A DNA stretch of 35,031 bases, taken from contig JAFCEO010000003.1 of the NCBI GenBank assembly GCA_017609085.1, positions 1-35,031 of the forward strand, written 5' to 3'. Shown here one piece after another: positions 17,639 through 25,373 of the stretch (positions are counted from its first letter, which is position 1; every line of letters starts with the position of its first letter). Source of the stretch: Candidatus Pacearchaeota archaeon (GTDB taxonomy: Archaea; Nanobdellota; Nanobdellia; Pacearchaeales; GW2011-AR1). The notes under the pieces were generated by a model. It searched no databases. It worked only from the letters and a program-made list of their open reading frames with translations, and was not told the DNA's origin. The position numbers and the translations under genes were made by a program.

Positions 17639-20620
17639 CTAACCACAACCGCCAGAATCCCCACAATTAATGCATTTTCTGCAATTCGCTCCACTTGGAA
17701 CTGTTTTGTGACCACATTTTTTACAATAAATGTCAAATATTGGAATTTCCCCCTTCTTTAATTCATCTTCGTATAATGGGAATACTTCTGTTAATTTTCC
17801 CTCCTCCATTGCAGTTTCAATAAAATCTATTCTTGATTGATAATGCCTTAATCTTCTCAGTCGAGCAAGGACATTACATCTTAATTCTTTCATCTGTTTT
17901 TCACTTGGTTTTACATCACAAACCGAGAGATCTCCAAGGTATTCTAATTGAATTATTTTTGCGAACATATCTTCAATTGAAGAGCACGTTCTAATAAAAG
18001 GATGGTCTGTCATACCATGTATAGTACCACTCGCTCCTTTATTGTGCTTAATAAATTCTTCAATTGTTCCACCTTTCTGTCTTCCTCTTGAAGCTTCTTT
18101 TCCCCAACTTGAATAAGAAGCTGCTAAAGGAGAACCCGAGCTACCAAATAAAACAAAAAAATCAGCAGGAGCATCTTTGGGAGGGCGGTCTTCGTATTCA
18201 CCAACAATAAAATGGACTCCTACCCCATTTATTGTAACATTCCAACCAGCCCTATTGATATGTCCTCCTTTTAAAACAGGATTTTCTGGTTTAATTCTGT
18301 CTCCCCATTTAAGTTCTTTTGATTCTTGTTTTGATTTTATATTTACTGGTTGTATGCCTTTTGCTCCATCTATGTACAGACTTATAGATTTTAAACCAAG
18401 TTTCCAACCTTTGATATAAACATCTCTAACGTCTTGTATTGTTGAACCTTTCGGAAGGTTAACCGTCTTTGAAATGGCTCCAGACAAAAATGGTTGGACA
18501 GCAGCCATCATTTTTAAATGTCCATCAACAGAAATTGCATTATCTCCGAAAGCAGTCGCAAATACTTTATAATGTTCTTTTTTCAACCCTGGTGCATTAA
18601 TAACACTACCATTTTCTGTTATGTATTCTATTATTTTTTCTAATCTTCCTCCTTCATAGCCTAATGATTTCAATCCTTTAATTACACAAGAAGCAAGAGG
18701 TCTTTTGAGTTCTCCTCCTCCTGATAAACTTTTAGTAGAGATTAATCCAATCATAGGCTCAATTCCAGTACAATCAACATCCATCATAAAACCAATAGTT
18801 CCTGTTGGTGCAAGTAAGGTTACTTGAGCATTTCTAAATCCATATTTTTCTCCTCTGAATATAACTTCATCCCAAACTTTTTCAGCTTCATCGATAAGTT
18901 TCTCTAAACCATTAACTTTATTTATTCTTTTAATTTTTTTTGTCGCCTCTTGATGCATTCTCATAACTTGTAGCATTGGCTCTTTATTTTTTTCGAATTC
19001 TTTAAAAGGACCCAATTTTTCAGCGAGTTCAGAAGAGGTTAAATAAGCGTAACCAGTCATTAAAGAAGTTACTGCAGAAGCAATTGCTCTGCCTTCTTCA
19101 GAGTCATAAGCTATCCCTCTTTCCATTAATAACGCGCCTAAATCTGCATAACCCAATCCTAAAGCTCTAAATAAGTGAGAATTTTTAGCTATCTCTTTAG
19201 AAGGATATGAAGCATAATCTACTAAAATTTCTTGAGCTATGATTGAATTTCTGACAGCTGTCTTAAATGCTTCCAAATTAATGATTTCACCATCCTTGGC
19301 TCTTTCTGAAAATTTAGTTAAACGTAATGAAGCCAGATTGCAAGCAGAATCATCTAAAAACATATATTCTGAACAAGGATTTGAGGCATTTATTCTTCCT
19401 GAGTTCGGACATGTATTCCATTTGTTAATAGTAGTATCGTATTGTAAAGCAGGGTCGCCTGTAACTGCTGCAGCTCTTGCTATATGTTCTAAAGCTTCAG
19501 CAGCATTAATTACTTTTCTCTTATTTGTTAATCTTTTAATAAATCTTTTATCTGGGAGATATCTATCATCTTCATACTTTTCTAAAGGTATTTCAATTTC
19601 TTCTTTAAATCTATTTGCAGTTCTGAACCATAAATTCCAATCATCTCCAGCCAACGCAGCATTCATAAATTCGTCTGTTACTCTTATGCTATTATTTCCA
19701 TTCTGGCCAGAAACTGTCCTATAAGCTTCGCTCTCTAAATCTCCCGCGTTTTTTGGAGCCCATTTGGGATTGATAGATAACCATAAAGCTTTTTTCTCTT
19801 CATTAACTTTCCAATAAATAAATCTGTATAAATCCGGATGGTCGCATGGTTCTATCACCATTTTAGCAGCTCTTCTTGTTTTCCCTCCAGATTGAACACT
19901 TCCTGCAATTTTATCAAAAATTTCATTAAAAGACTGCTGTCCTGATGCTTTTCCTCCTCCACTTAAAGGTTCGCCCACTCCTCTGATAGGGCCATAATTA
20001 GTACCAGTACCAGAACCGTACTTGAATAACATTGCTTCTTTCTTCGCATGTTCAAAAATACTTCTCATATCATCTTTTATTGATTGAATAAAGCAGGCAG
20101 AAACTTGAGGTCTTTTATAAGTATCTATTTTATTTGTAAAGTTTCCTTTTTTAGTAACAGCCCAGTGAGAGTAAGATTTAGATGTCTCACGAACCCCGTA
20201 TGCCTCGCTTAATCCTAAATTAAACCAGACAGGAGAATTAAATGAATGTAACTGATTAAAGTGCATATAAGATAATTCGTTTCTAAATATTTTCGCTTCT
20301 TCTTTAGAAAAGATTCCTTGTCTAACTGCTTCTTTTGCCATAGTTTCATTAACCCTCTTAACTAAACTTTTAAGGCTGCTCTCTATAGGTTTTTTCCCAT
20401 CACCTTCATAGAAATATTTATTTGCAACAACTTTAGAGGCTAAATCACTCCAATTGGTGGGAAATTCTAAATCTCTTCTTTCATAAACTATTTTTCCGTC
20501 AGCGTCTTTTATCCGAACATCTCTTTTGCCCCATTCAACAGATTGTTCAGGAATAGAGTAACTTTTTGTGAAATATGGTTGTATTGACAATTTCCCCTCT
20601 CTTTTTGTTTTGTATTTCAT
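17639..20620 (-). CDS. nrdJ: Adenosylcobalamin-dependent (class II) ribonucleotide reductase
   Basis: This enzyme reduces ribonucleotides to deoxyribonucleotides using a B12-generated thiyl radical. The 993 residues contain the family landmarks: SACFIQSIKD near 171 (first redox Cys), NPCSE followed by ACNLASLRL near 405-425 (radical Cys and catalytic Glu), and LAPTGTIGFMMDVDCTGIEP near 604-623 (phosphate-binding loop). The C-terminus is a Cys-rich tail with CKKCG and CRKCINCGDSGGCG (~965-993), which resembles a zinc-ribbon/redox-shuttle end. No ATP-cone is obvious at the N-terminus and no intein interrupts it. It starts 1 nt after the nrdR stop, so the two form an operon under the NrdR boxes upstream. 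The length is close to bacterial long-form NrdJ, so lateral acquisition with nrdR is possible. Confidence 0.93.
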   Translation of the reverse strand: MKYKTKREGKLSIQPYFTKSYSIPEQSVEWGKRDVRIKDADGKIVYERRDLEFPTNWSDLASKVVANKYFYEGDGKKPIESSLKSLVKRVNETMAKEAVRQGIFSKEEAKIFRNELSYMHFNQLHSFNSPVWFNLGLSEAYGVRETSKSYSHWAVTKKGNFTNKIDTYKRPQVSACFIQSIKDDMRSIFEHAKKEAMLFKYGSGTGTNYGPIRGVGEPLSGGGKASGQQSFNEIFDKIAGSVQSGGKTRRAAKMVIEPCDHPDLYRFIYWKVNEEKKALWLSINPKWAPKNAGDLESEAYRTVSGQNGNNSIRVTDEFMNAALAGDDWNLWFRTANRFKEEIEIPLEKYEDDRYLPDKRFIKRLTNKRKVINAAEALEHIARAAAVTGDPALQYDTTINKWNTCPNSGRINASNPCSEYMFLDDSACNLASLRLTKFSERAKDGEIINLEAFKTAVRNSIIAQEILVDYASYPSKEIAKNSHLFRALGLGYADLGALLMERGIAYDSEEGRAIASAVTSLMTGYAYLTSSELAEKLGPFKEFEKNKEPMLQVMRMHQEATKKIKRINKVNGLEKLIDEAEKVWDEVIFRGEKYGFRNAQVTLLAPTGTIGFMMDVDCTGIEPMIGLISTKSLSGGGELKRPLASCVIKGLKSLGYEGGRLEKIIEYITENGSVINAPGLKKEHYKVFATAFGDNAISVDGHLKMMAAVQPFLSGAISKTVNLPKGSTIQDVRDVYIKGWKLGLKSISLYIDGAKGIQPVNIKSKQESKELKWGDRIKPENPVLKGGHINRAGWNVTINGVGVHFIVGEYEDRPPKDAPADFFVLFGSSGSPLAASYSSWGKEASRGRQKGGTIEEFIKHNKGASGTIHGMTDHPFIRTCSSIEDMFAKIIQLEYLGDLSVCDVKPSEKQMKELRCNVLARLRRLRHYQSRIDFIETAMEEGKLTEVFPLYEDELKKGEIPIFDIYCKKCGHKTVPSGANCRKCINCGDSGGCG

Positions 20621-20621
20621 T

Positions 20622-21062
20622 TTATTTTACTTCTTTCATTGCTTTTTTAAAATCAGCTACATCTTGGAAATCACGATATACAGATGCAAAACGGATGTAT
20701 GCAACTTTATCTAATTTCTTTAAAGCTTTCATGACCTCTTCTCCTATGATTTTGCTTTCTATTTCTTTCCCCTTAATTTTATTTCTTATTTTTGTTTCTA
20801 TTTCACTAATAAGCTTATCAATTTTTTCAGTTTCTATGGGTCTTTTTTCGCATGCTTTTTCTATTCCAGCTCTTAACTTCTCTCTTGAAAAAGGCTCTCT
20901 TGTTTTATCTTTTTTAATTACAATAAAATTAGGTTCTTCAACTCTTTCATAAGTTGTGAATCTTTTTTTGCATTTTAAACATTCTCTTCTTCTCCTTGTT
21001 TCAGAGCCAGAGTCTCTTTTATCTGTAACTTTCGTCTCCCCACCACAAAAAATACATTTCAT
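20622..21062 (-). CDS. nrdR: Transcriptional repressor NrdR
   Basis: NrdR senses ATP/dATP through an ATP-cone and represses ribonucleotide reductase genes. At 146 residues it is nearly the standard bacterial length (~150). It has an N-terminal zinc ribbon with Cys3, Cys6, Cys28 and Cys31, the diagnostic RRRREC..C.KRFTTYER DNA-binding segment, and an ATP-cone from about residue 46 (KDKTREPFSREKLRAGIEKAC). It is the first gene of the nrdR-nrdJ operon, and two NrdR-box palindromes lie just upstream, so autoregulation is expected. NrdR is mainly a bacterial protein and less common in archaea, so transfer is a reasonable inference. The TATA-like region at 21077-21095 fits a nearly leaderless start at the ATG. 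Confidence 0.95.
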   Translation of the reverse strand: MKCIFCGGETKVTDKRDSGSETRRRRECLKCKKRFTTYERVEEPNFIVIKKDKTREPFSREKLRAGIEKACEKRPIETEKIDKLISEIETKIRNKIKGKEIESKIIGEEVMKALKKLDKVAYIRFASVYRDFQDVADFKKAMKEVK

Positions 21063-21097
21063 TATATTTATTTTGTATATTTATAACTTATAAGTAA

Positions 21098-21145
21098 ATA
21101 CAATATATTGTATATCTCTTTTTCTTTTAATACAATATACAGTGT
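21098..21145 (-). promoter_or_regulatory. Pair of NrdR boxes upstream of nrdR-nrdJ
   Basis: ATACAATATATTGTAT at 21098-21113 is a perfect 16-bp palindrome. ATACAATATACAGTGT at 21130-21145 is a second, imperfect copy. Start-to-start spacing is 32 bp, three helical turns, matching the known tandem NrdR-box arrangement (consensus close to acaCwATATaTwGtgt). The pair sits directly upstream of the nrdR TATA region on the minus strand, so bound NrdR could block TBP/TFB entry. The divergent gene beginning at 21255 (or 21198) could also be affected. Confidence 0.85.
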
Positions 21146-21224
21146 TCTAACATCTTTCTCTTTATAAATATTTCTATAATGCAAAATATAATTTTAAATG
21201 AGATTTCAGAATAATCTCAAAAAA

Positions 21225-21232
21225 CTTATAAA
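21225..21232 (+). promoter_or_regulatory. TATA box deciding the 21255 start
   Basis: The cttataaa element is centred 26 nt before the ATG at 21255, favouring it over the in-frame ATG at 21198. A second TATA-like element at 21160-21170 lies about 33 nt from 21198. Confidence 0.45.
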
Positions 21233-21254
21233 CGTCTGCAATTATAAATATGTT

Positions 21255-21743
21255 ATGGAACTAAAAGGGACAAATAACTTCAATTACTCTTTGTTAGTTA
21301 TTATTTTAATAACATTATTCGTGTTTGTAATTTCTTTTACTGCTTTTTATACAAAAGAGAACTTTTCTTCTGTTTGCGGTTGTAAATTGCCAATTTGGGT
21401 GATAATTATTTCAATCGCTTCTTTTGGAATGTTTACAGGTTCTGTAATCTATTACTTATTAAGCAAAAGCATTTCACAAGAAAAGAAGAGTATCAAAAAA
21501 TCAATCTTAAAAGTTTTAAATTTTTTAGAGAATAATGAAGAAAAGGTATTAGAATTTATTATAAATAATTCTGGAGAAACTTATCAAAGCAAAATTTCAA
21601 AAGAACTAAATATAGATAAAGTGAAACTATCAAGGATTATAAATCAACTTGAAAAAAAAGGAATTATTAAAAAAGAAAAAAGAGGTATGACCAACTTGCT
21701 TATTTTAGACGAAGATTTAAAACATTTATTTGTTGAAAATTAA
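21255..21743 (+). CDS. Membrane-tethered winged-helix transcriptional regulator
   Basis: From the ATG at 21255 the product has 162 residues. Two transmembrane helices lie at about residues 10-29 (LLVIILITLFVFVISFTAFY) and 45-69 (IWVIIISIASFGMFTGSVIYYLL). A short charged linker leads into a C-terminal winged helix (~85-150) with ILKVLNFLENNEEKVLEFI, QSKISKELNIDKVKLSRIINQLEKKGIIKKEKRG and a final LLILDE strand. This layout resembles archaeal membrane-bound MarR/ArsR-like regulators, with the DNA-binding domain in the cytoplasm. It precedes the thioredoxin-CcdA/LutA/LutB genes in the same direction and faces nrdR, so it may regulate the redox genes. An alternative start at 21198 would add 19 residues. 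The signal and target genes are unknown. Confidence 0.75.
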   Translation: MELKGTNNFNYSLLVIILITLFVFVISFTAFYTKENFSSVCGCKLPIWVIIISIASFGMFTGSVIYYLLSKSISQEKKSIKKSILKVLNFLENNEEKVLEFIINNSGETYQSKISKELNIDKVKLSRIINQLEKKGIIKKEKRGMTNLLILDEDLKHLFVEN

Positions 21744-21766
21744 TAGTTTCATATTTTGAAACCAAT

Positions 21767-21776
21767 ATTTATAAAG
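21767..21776 (+). promoter_or_regulatory. TATA box deciding the 21798 start
   Basis: The atttataaag element is centred 26 nt before the ATG at 21798. An upstream in-frame TTG at 21756 would place this element inside the coding region, so 21798 is preferred. Confidence 0.55.
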
Positions 21777-21797
21777 GGTTTCGATCATAAATTTAGT

Positions 21798-22925
21798 ATG
21801 GGAATGAAAAATTTGAAGAAAATAGAAGTGGGTATTTTGATATTTTTAATTATATTCGTAAATTTAATTTTAGATGTTTCTGCTTTAAATAACAATAAAA
21901 ATCAAAAAAGTGTTTATTTTTTCTGGGGTGTTGGATGCCCTCATTGTAAAAATGTTAAGGATTCAGGAATTTTAGAAGAAGTTGCCAAACTAGAGAATGT
22001 TAATGTTTATTATTTAGAGGTTTATTATAATCAATCAAACAGAAAGAAATATATGGAATTTGCAGATAAATTCGGAATAAATCAATATCAGAGAGGAGTC
22101 CCTTTTGTCGTTATAGAGTGTGAAAAAGGTTATTCTTATTTTATAGGAGATATTCCAATAATTAGCAATCTTAAAAATGCAGTAATTGACTGCAATCCTA
22201 CAAAAGAAATTGAATCTGGAAGGGTTTCCTCTGATAATCCTAACTCTCAAAAAATAACAATAGGAAGCATTATTGTTGCTTCTTTAATTGACTCTATAAA
22301 TCCTTGTGCATTTGGAGTTTTAATTTTTTTACTTGCAACAATGCTTTCAATGGCGTCTTCAAAAAGGGCTCTAAAATACGGTTTAATTTATGTTTTCATA
22401 ATATTTTTAGTTTATTTTTCTGCAGGTTTGGGGATTGTTAAAATTTTAGCTGAGTTTTCAGAAATTATGAATCATGTAATTATAATTGCAGGAATTTTAG
22501 TTTTTGTCGGAGGATTAATAGAAATAAAAGATTTCTTTTGGTATGGTAAGGGAATTTCTTTAAGGATTCCTGTTAGTGCGAAACCTTTATTAGAGAAGAT
22601 AACTCAAAAAGGAACTCTTGGAGCAATCATCTTATTAGGGATAGTTGTTGCATTAGTTGAATTGCCTTGTACAGGGGGAATTTATCTTGCGATACTTAGT
22701 TTAATGCAGATTAACAAAACTTTCGGAATTCCTTATTTATTACTCTATAATTTAATTTTTGTATTGCCTTTAATTGTAATGATTTTGAGTGCTTATTATG
22801 GGACAAAGACAGACAAGATACAGAAGTGGGTAGAAACAAATAAAAAATGGATGAGATTAATAGCAGGAGTTGTAATGGTAGGGTTAGCTTTTTATTTATT
22901 GAATTCTGTTTATAATTGGGTGTAA
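21798..22925 (+). CDS. Thioredoxin-like/CcdA fusion, thiol-disulfide membrane transporter
   Basis: From the ATG at 21798 the product has 375 residues. A signal or anchor helix (~8-28) is followed by a thioredoxin-like domain with Cys47-Pro-His-Cys50 (FFWGVGCPHCKN) and the cis-Pro region RGVPFVVIE. From ~150 onward it is a six-helix CcdA/DsbD-type membrane domain with the two conserved cysteines in NPC (Cys170) and LPCTGG (Cys291). CcdA proteins carry reducing equivalents across the membrane to extracytoplasmic thioredoxin-like partners; here the partner is fused. CPHC is the DsbA-type active site, which tends to be oxidising, so the net direction (reduction, isomerisation or oxidation) cannot be settled from sequence. 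The stop is 1 nt from the next ATG, indicating co-transcription with the Fe-S proteins. Confidence 0.88.
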   Translation: MGMKNLKKIEVGILIFLIIFVNLILDVSALNNNKNQKSVYFFWGVGCPHCKNVKDSGILEEVAKLENVNVYYLEVYYNQSNRKKYMEFADKFGINQYQRGVPFVVIECEKGYSYFIGDIPIISNLKNAVIDCNPTKEIESGRVSSDNPNSQKITIGSIIVASLIDSINPCAFGVLIFLLATMLSMASSKRALKYGLIYVFIIFLVYFSAGLGIVKILAEFSEIMNHVIIIAGILVFVGGLIEIKDFFWYGKGISLRIPVSAKPLLEKITQKGTLGAIILLGIVVALVELPCTGGIYLAILSLMQINKTFGIPYLLLYNLIFVLPLIVMILSAYYGTKTDKIQKWVETNKKWMRLIAGVVMVGLAFYLLNSVYNWV

Positions 22926-22926
22926 A

Positions 22927-23652
22927 ATGGGAATACTAAACTTATTTGGTGGAAACACGCTATATTATCCTGGATGCTTGACAAAGTTTGTAGCTAAAGA
23001 CTTAGGAGAGAATTATAAAAGAATCCTAGATAAAATCGGAATAGATTTTATCGTGTTAAGAGATTTAGAAGTTTGTTGTGGTAATCCCGTTTTAAATGCA
23101 GGTCACGAGAAAGAAGCAAGAGAGCTGGCTAAAAAAAATTTTAAACTATTTAAGGAAAGAGGAGTTAAAAAAATTATAACTTCCTGTCCTGCTTGTTTTC
23201 ATATGTTTAATAAAAATTATCCTCAATTAATTAAAAAATGGGATATAAAAGTTGAACATATAACTCAAACGATTGCAAGAGCAATAAAAAAGGGCAAAAT
23301 TAATACAAAAAAATTAAACACAGAGATAACTTACCACGATCCCTGTCATTTAGGGAGATACGAAGGAATTTATGAAGAACCAAGAGAAATAATTAAGAAA
23401 GCTGGAAATTTAAAAGAAATGAAACTTGCAAGAAATTATTCTTTTTGTTGTGGCGGTGGTTCAGGAGTTAAGTCAAATCAACCAAATCTTGCAGACTCAA
23501 TTGCGAAAGAAAGAGTCAATATGGCAAAAGAAACAAATGCCAAAGTTTTATGCACTTCTTGTCCTATGTGTTATCTTCATTTAAAAGAAAATTCTGGCGG
23601 TTTAGAAGTAAAAGAAATAAGTCAATTGTTTGAAGATAGGAAAGAAAAATGA
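22927..23652 (+). CDS. Two-CCG-domain Fe-S oxidoreductase (LutA/HdrB-like)
   Basis: This is a 241-residue protein with two complete CCG motifs. The first is Cys17-x32-Cys50-Cys51-x35-Cys87-x2-Cys90. The second runs from HDPC through CCGGG to CTSCPMC with the family spacing. CCG domains bind unusual [4Fe-4S] clusters and occur in heterodisulfide reductase HdrB, GlpC, LldE and LutA. The length and the LutB-like neighbour make LutA the closest match. It starts 1 nt after the thioredoxin-CcdA gene and overlaps the next gene by 4 nt (ATGA), so all three are one transcriptional unit. It lies in the cytoplasm or on the inner membrane face. Substrate is not determined: lactate oxidation is known for LutABC, but no LutC is present here. 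Confidence 0.87.
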   Translation: MGILNLFGGNTLYYPGCLTKFVAKDLGENYKRILDKIGIDFIVLRDLEVCCGNPVLNAGHEKEARELAKKNFKLFKERGVKKIITSCPACFHMFNKNYPQLIKKWDIKVEHITQTIARAIKKGKINTKKLNTEITYHDPCHLGRYEGIYEEPREIIKKAGNLKEMKLARNYSFCCGGGSGVKSNQPNLADSIAKERVNMAKETNAKVLCTSCPMCYLHLKENSGGLEVKEISQLFEDRKEK

Positions 23653-24920
23653 AACCACTTAATCTAACAAAGGAAATTGAAAAAAACGAGAAAACTAAAA
23701 AAGAAATATTGCCAATCATGTATTCTTATAAAGAGAGAAGAGATAAAATTTTAAATGAAGAAGAAAAAGAAAAATTTAGAGAAGAGTTAAGAAGAATAAA
23801 GGAAAAGGCGATCGATGGTATTGGGGAATTAAAGAAAAGAACAATTAGGAATTTAGAAAAAAATGGAATTAAAGTTATAGAGGCAAAAGATTCAAAAGAT
23901 GCTAATAAAAAAATCAAAGAGATTATTGGAAAAGAGAAATTAGTTATTAAATCAAAATCAAATACTATAAATGAGATTAATTTGAATGAGGCCTTGAAAG
24001 ATAAGGAATTAATTGAAACAGATTTAGGCGATTTTATTGTTCAAATATTTGAAGGTAAAGAGATACATCCTGTTCTTCCTTCTGCAGATTTGACGCCTAA
24101 AGAGATTTCTAAAAAAATAAAAGAAAAATTTGGAAAAGATGTTCAGGCAGATCCAGAAGAAATTGTTAGATTCATTAGAGGATATTTAAGAGAAAAAATG
24201 TACGAAGCTAAAATAGGAATAACAGGAGCCAATGTAATAAGTTCAGATGGAAGTATCTTTATCTTGGAAAATGAAGGAAATATCTCTTTGACTTCGAGAA
24301 TTCCAGACAAACATATAATTTTAACAAGTTTTGATAAAATTGTCTCTTCAAGAGAAGATGCCTTGAAGATTGTAAAAGCAGGAGCAATTTTTGGAACCGG
24401 ACAGGATTATCCTGTTTATGTAAACATTATTTCAGGACCAAGTAAGACAGCAGACATACAAGACAAACTAATTACAGGAGCACAAGGAGCAAGAGAGGTT
24501 TATTTAATTTTATTAGATAATAAAAGAAGCAAGATTTTAAATTCAGAATTTAAAGAATTGTTATACTGTATAAACTGTGGGGCTTGTTTAAATTTTTGCC
24601 CAGTTTATCATCAAATTTTTAGAAGATACGGTTCAGATTTTCCAGGAGTTAAAGGAGTCATAATTTCTTATTTTAAAGATTCTGGAAAAAATGCTTATAA
24701 AAATGGGGCTTTTTTTTGCACAACCTGTAAACAATGTGGGGAAAATTGTCCTATGAAAATTGATTTATCAGAATTAATTAGAAAATTAAGAAAACAGTTA
24801 TCAGATAAAAAAATAGCGCCAGATACAGTTATTGAAATGGTAAAAAATGTAAGGCAGTATGGAAACCCTTTTGGAAAACTAGAAGAGGGCAAAGTTCCTA
24901 AGAAGTTGTATTGTTGTTGA
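23649..24920 (+). CDS. LUD-domain Fe-S protein (LutB-like)
   Basis: This is a 423-residue protein, somewhat shorter than bacterial LutB (~470). The N-terminal ~300 residues are a LUD domain, including ITGANVISSDGSIFILENEGN and the HPVLPSADLTP segment. The C-terminus has two ferredoxin-type cluster sites: Cys307, 310, 313, 317 (CINCGACLNFCP) and Cys357, 360, 363, 367 (CTTCKQCGENCP). LutB works with LutA and LutC in L-lactate oxidation in bacteria, passing electrons through Fe-S clusters. The 4-nt overlap with the CCG protein implies translational coupling. Coupling to a thioredoxin-CcdA protein rather than LutC suggests electrons may be exchanged with thiols, but that is inference. It ends in KLYCC, a Cys pair of unknown role. 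Confidence 0.86.
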   Translation: MKPLNLTKEIEKNEKTKKEILPIMYSYKERRDKILNEEEKEKFREELRRIKEKAIDGIGELKKRTIRNLEKNGIKVIEAKDSKDANKKIKEIIGKEKLVIKSKSNTINEINLNEALKDKELIETDLGDFIVQIFEGKEIHPVLPSADLTPKEISKKIKEKFGKDVQADPEEIVRFIRGYLREKMYEAKIGITGANVISSDGSIFILENEGNISLTSRIPDKHIILTSFDKIVSSREDALKIVKAGAIFGTGQDYPVYVNIISGPSKTADIQDKLITGAQGAREVYLILLDNKRSKILNSEFKELLYCINCGACLNFCPVYHQIFRRYGSDFPGVKGVIISYFKDSGKNAYKNGAFFCTTCKQCGENCPMKIDLSELIRKLRKQLSDKKIAPDTVIEMVKNVRQYGNPFGKLEEGKVPKKLYCC

Positions 24921-25011
24921 AGTTTAACTTAAAACATCTTGTTAGTTATAAAAATTTGCAAACTGCTTAAATTTAAAAACATTTAAAAACCTTCTTGTTT
25001 TTATTTGAAAA

Positions 25012-25018
25012 AGGAGGT
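25012..25018 (+). promoter_or_regulatory. Strong Shine-Dalgarno deciding the 25023 start
   Basis: AGGAGGT lies 4 nt before the ATG at 25023 and shows that the in-frame TTG at 25005 is not the start. A TATA-like acatttaaaaacc near 24978-24990 would give a short leader containing this site. Confidence 0.75.
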
Positions 25019-25022
25019 AAAA

Positions 25023-25316
25023 ATGAATGATTTGAACAGTTTACTTGATATCGGTCTGGGAGGTATGGGACTTGGAAGTTTAACAATAGGTCTTTTAGCT
25101 TTAGTTATTTTAGTGACAGTCTGGAAACTTGTTTGGTATGGAATAGCTTTGTATAAAACAATAGAGAGGAAACAATTAGTGTGGTTCGTTGTTTTATTTA
25201 TTGCAACGTTTTTACTTAGTGATTTGGGTATTTTGGCTATAGTTTATTTATTGATATACAGAAAGAAATCGTCAATACAACTTCGAAGACCAACCAAATC
25301 TTCTAAAAGAAGGTAG
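25023..25316 (+). CDS. Small two-helix membrane protein, DUF5652-like
   Basis: From the ATG at 25023 the product has 97 residues. Two hydrophobic helices (~20-46 with LLALVILVTVWKLVWYGIALY, and ~53-78 with WFVVLFIATFLLSDLGILAIVYLLIY) are joined by a short charged loop (KTIERKQ). The tail is very basic (RRPTKSSKRR). The layout, with W.LVWYG.AL and a tyrosine-rich second helix, resembles the DUF5652 family of short membrane proteins common in DPANN and CPR genomes; the function is unknown. It stands alone between the LUD operon and the converging fttA gene. The strong Shine-Dalgarno site suggests high expression. Confidence 0.7.
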   Translation: MNDLNSLLDIGLGGMGLGSLTIGLLALVILVTVWKLVWYGIALYKTIERKQLVWFVVLFIATFLLSDLGILAIVYLLIYRKKSSIQLRRPTKSSKRR

Positions 25317-25373
25317 GTATTCTCCCCTCATTTTTGATAAAAATAAAAAAGTTGACCCTTGACTCAAATTATT

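Noticed and set aside
18177-19724. Plus-strand ORFs of 80 and 161 codons opposite nrdJ
   Set aside because: They are shadows of a well-conserved ribonucleotide reductase and their peptides have no family features.
21062-21255. Cobalamin riboswitch upstream of nrdR-nrdJ
   Set aside because: The gap is too short and no B12-box-like conserved sequence was seen; the NrdR boxes account for the structure.
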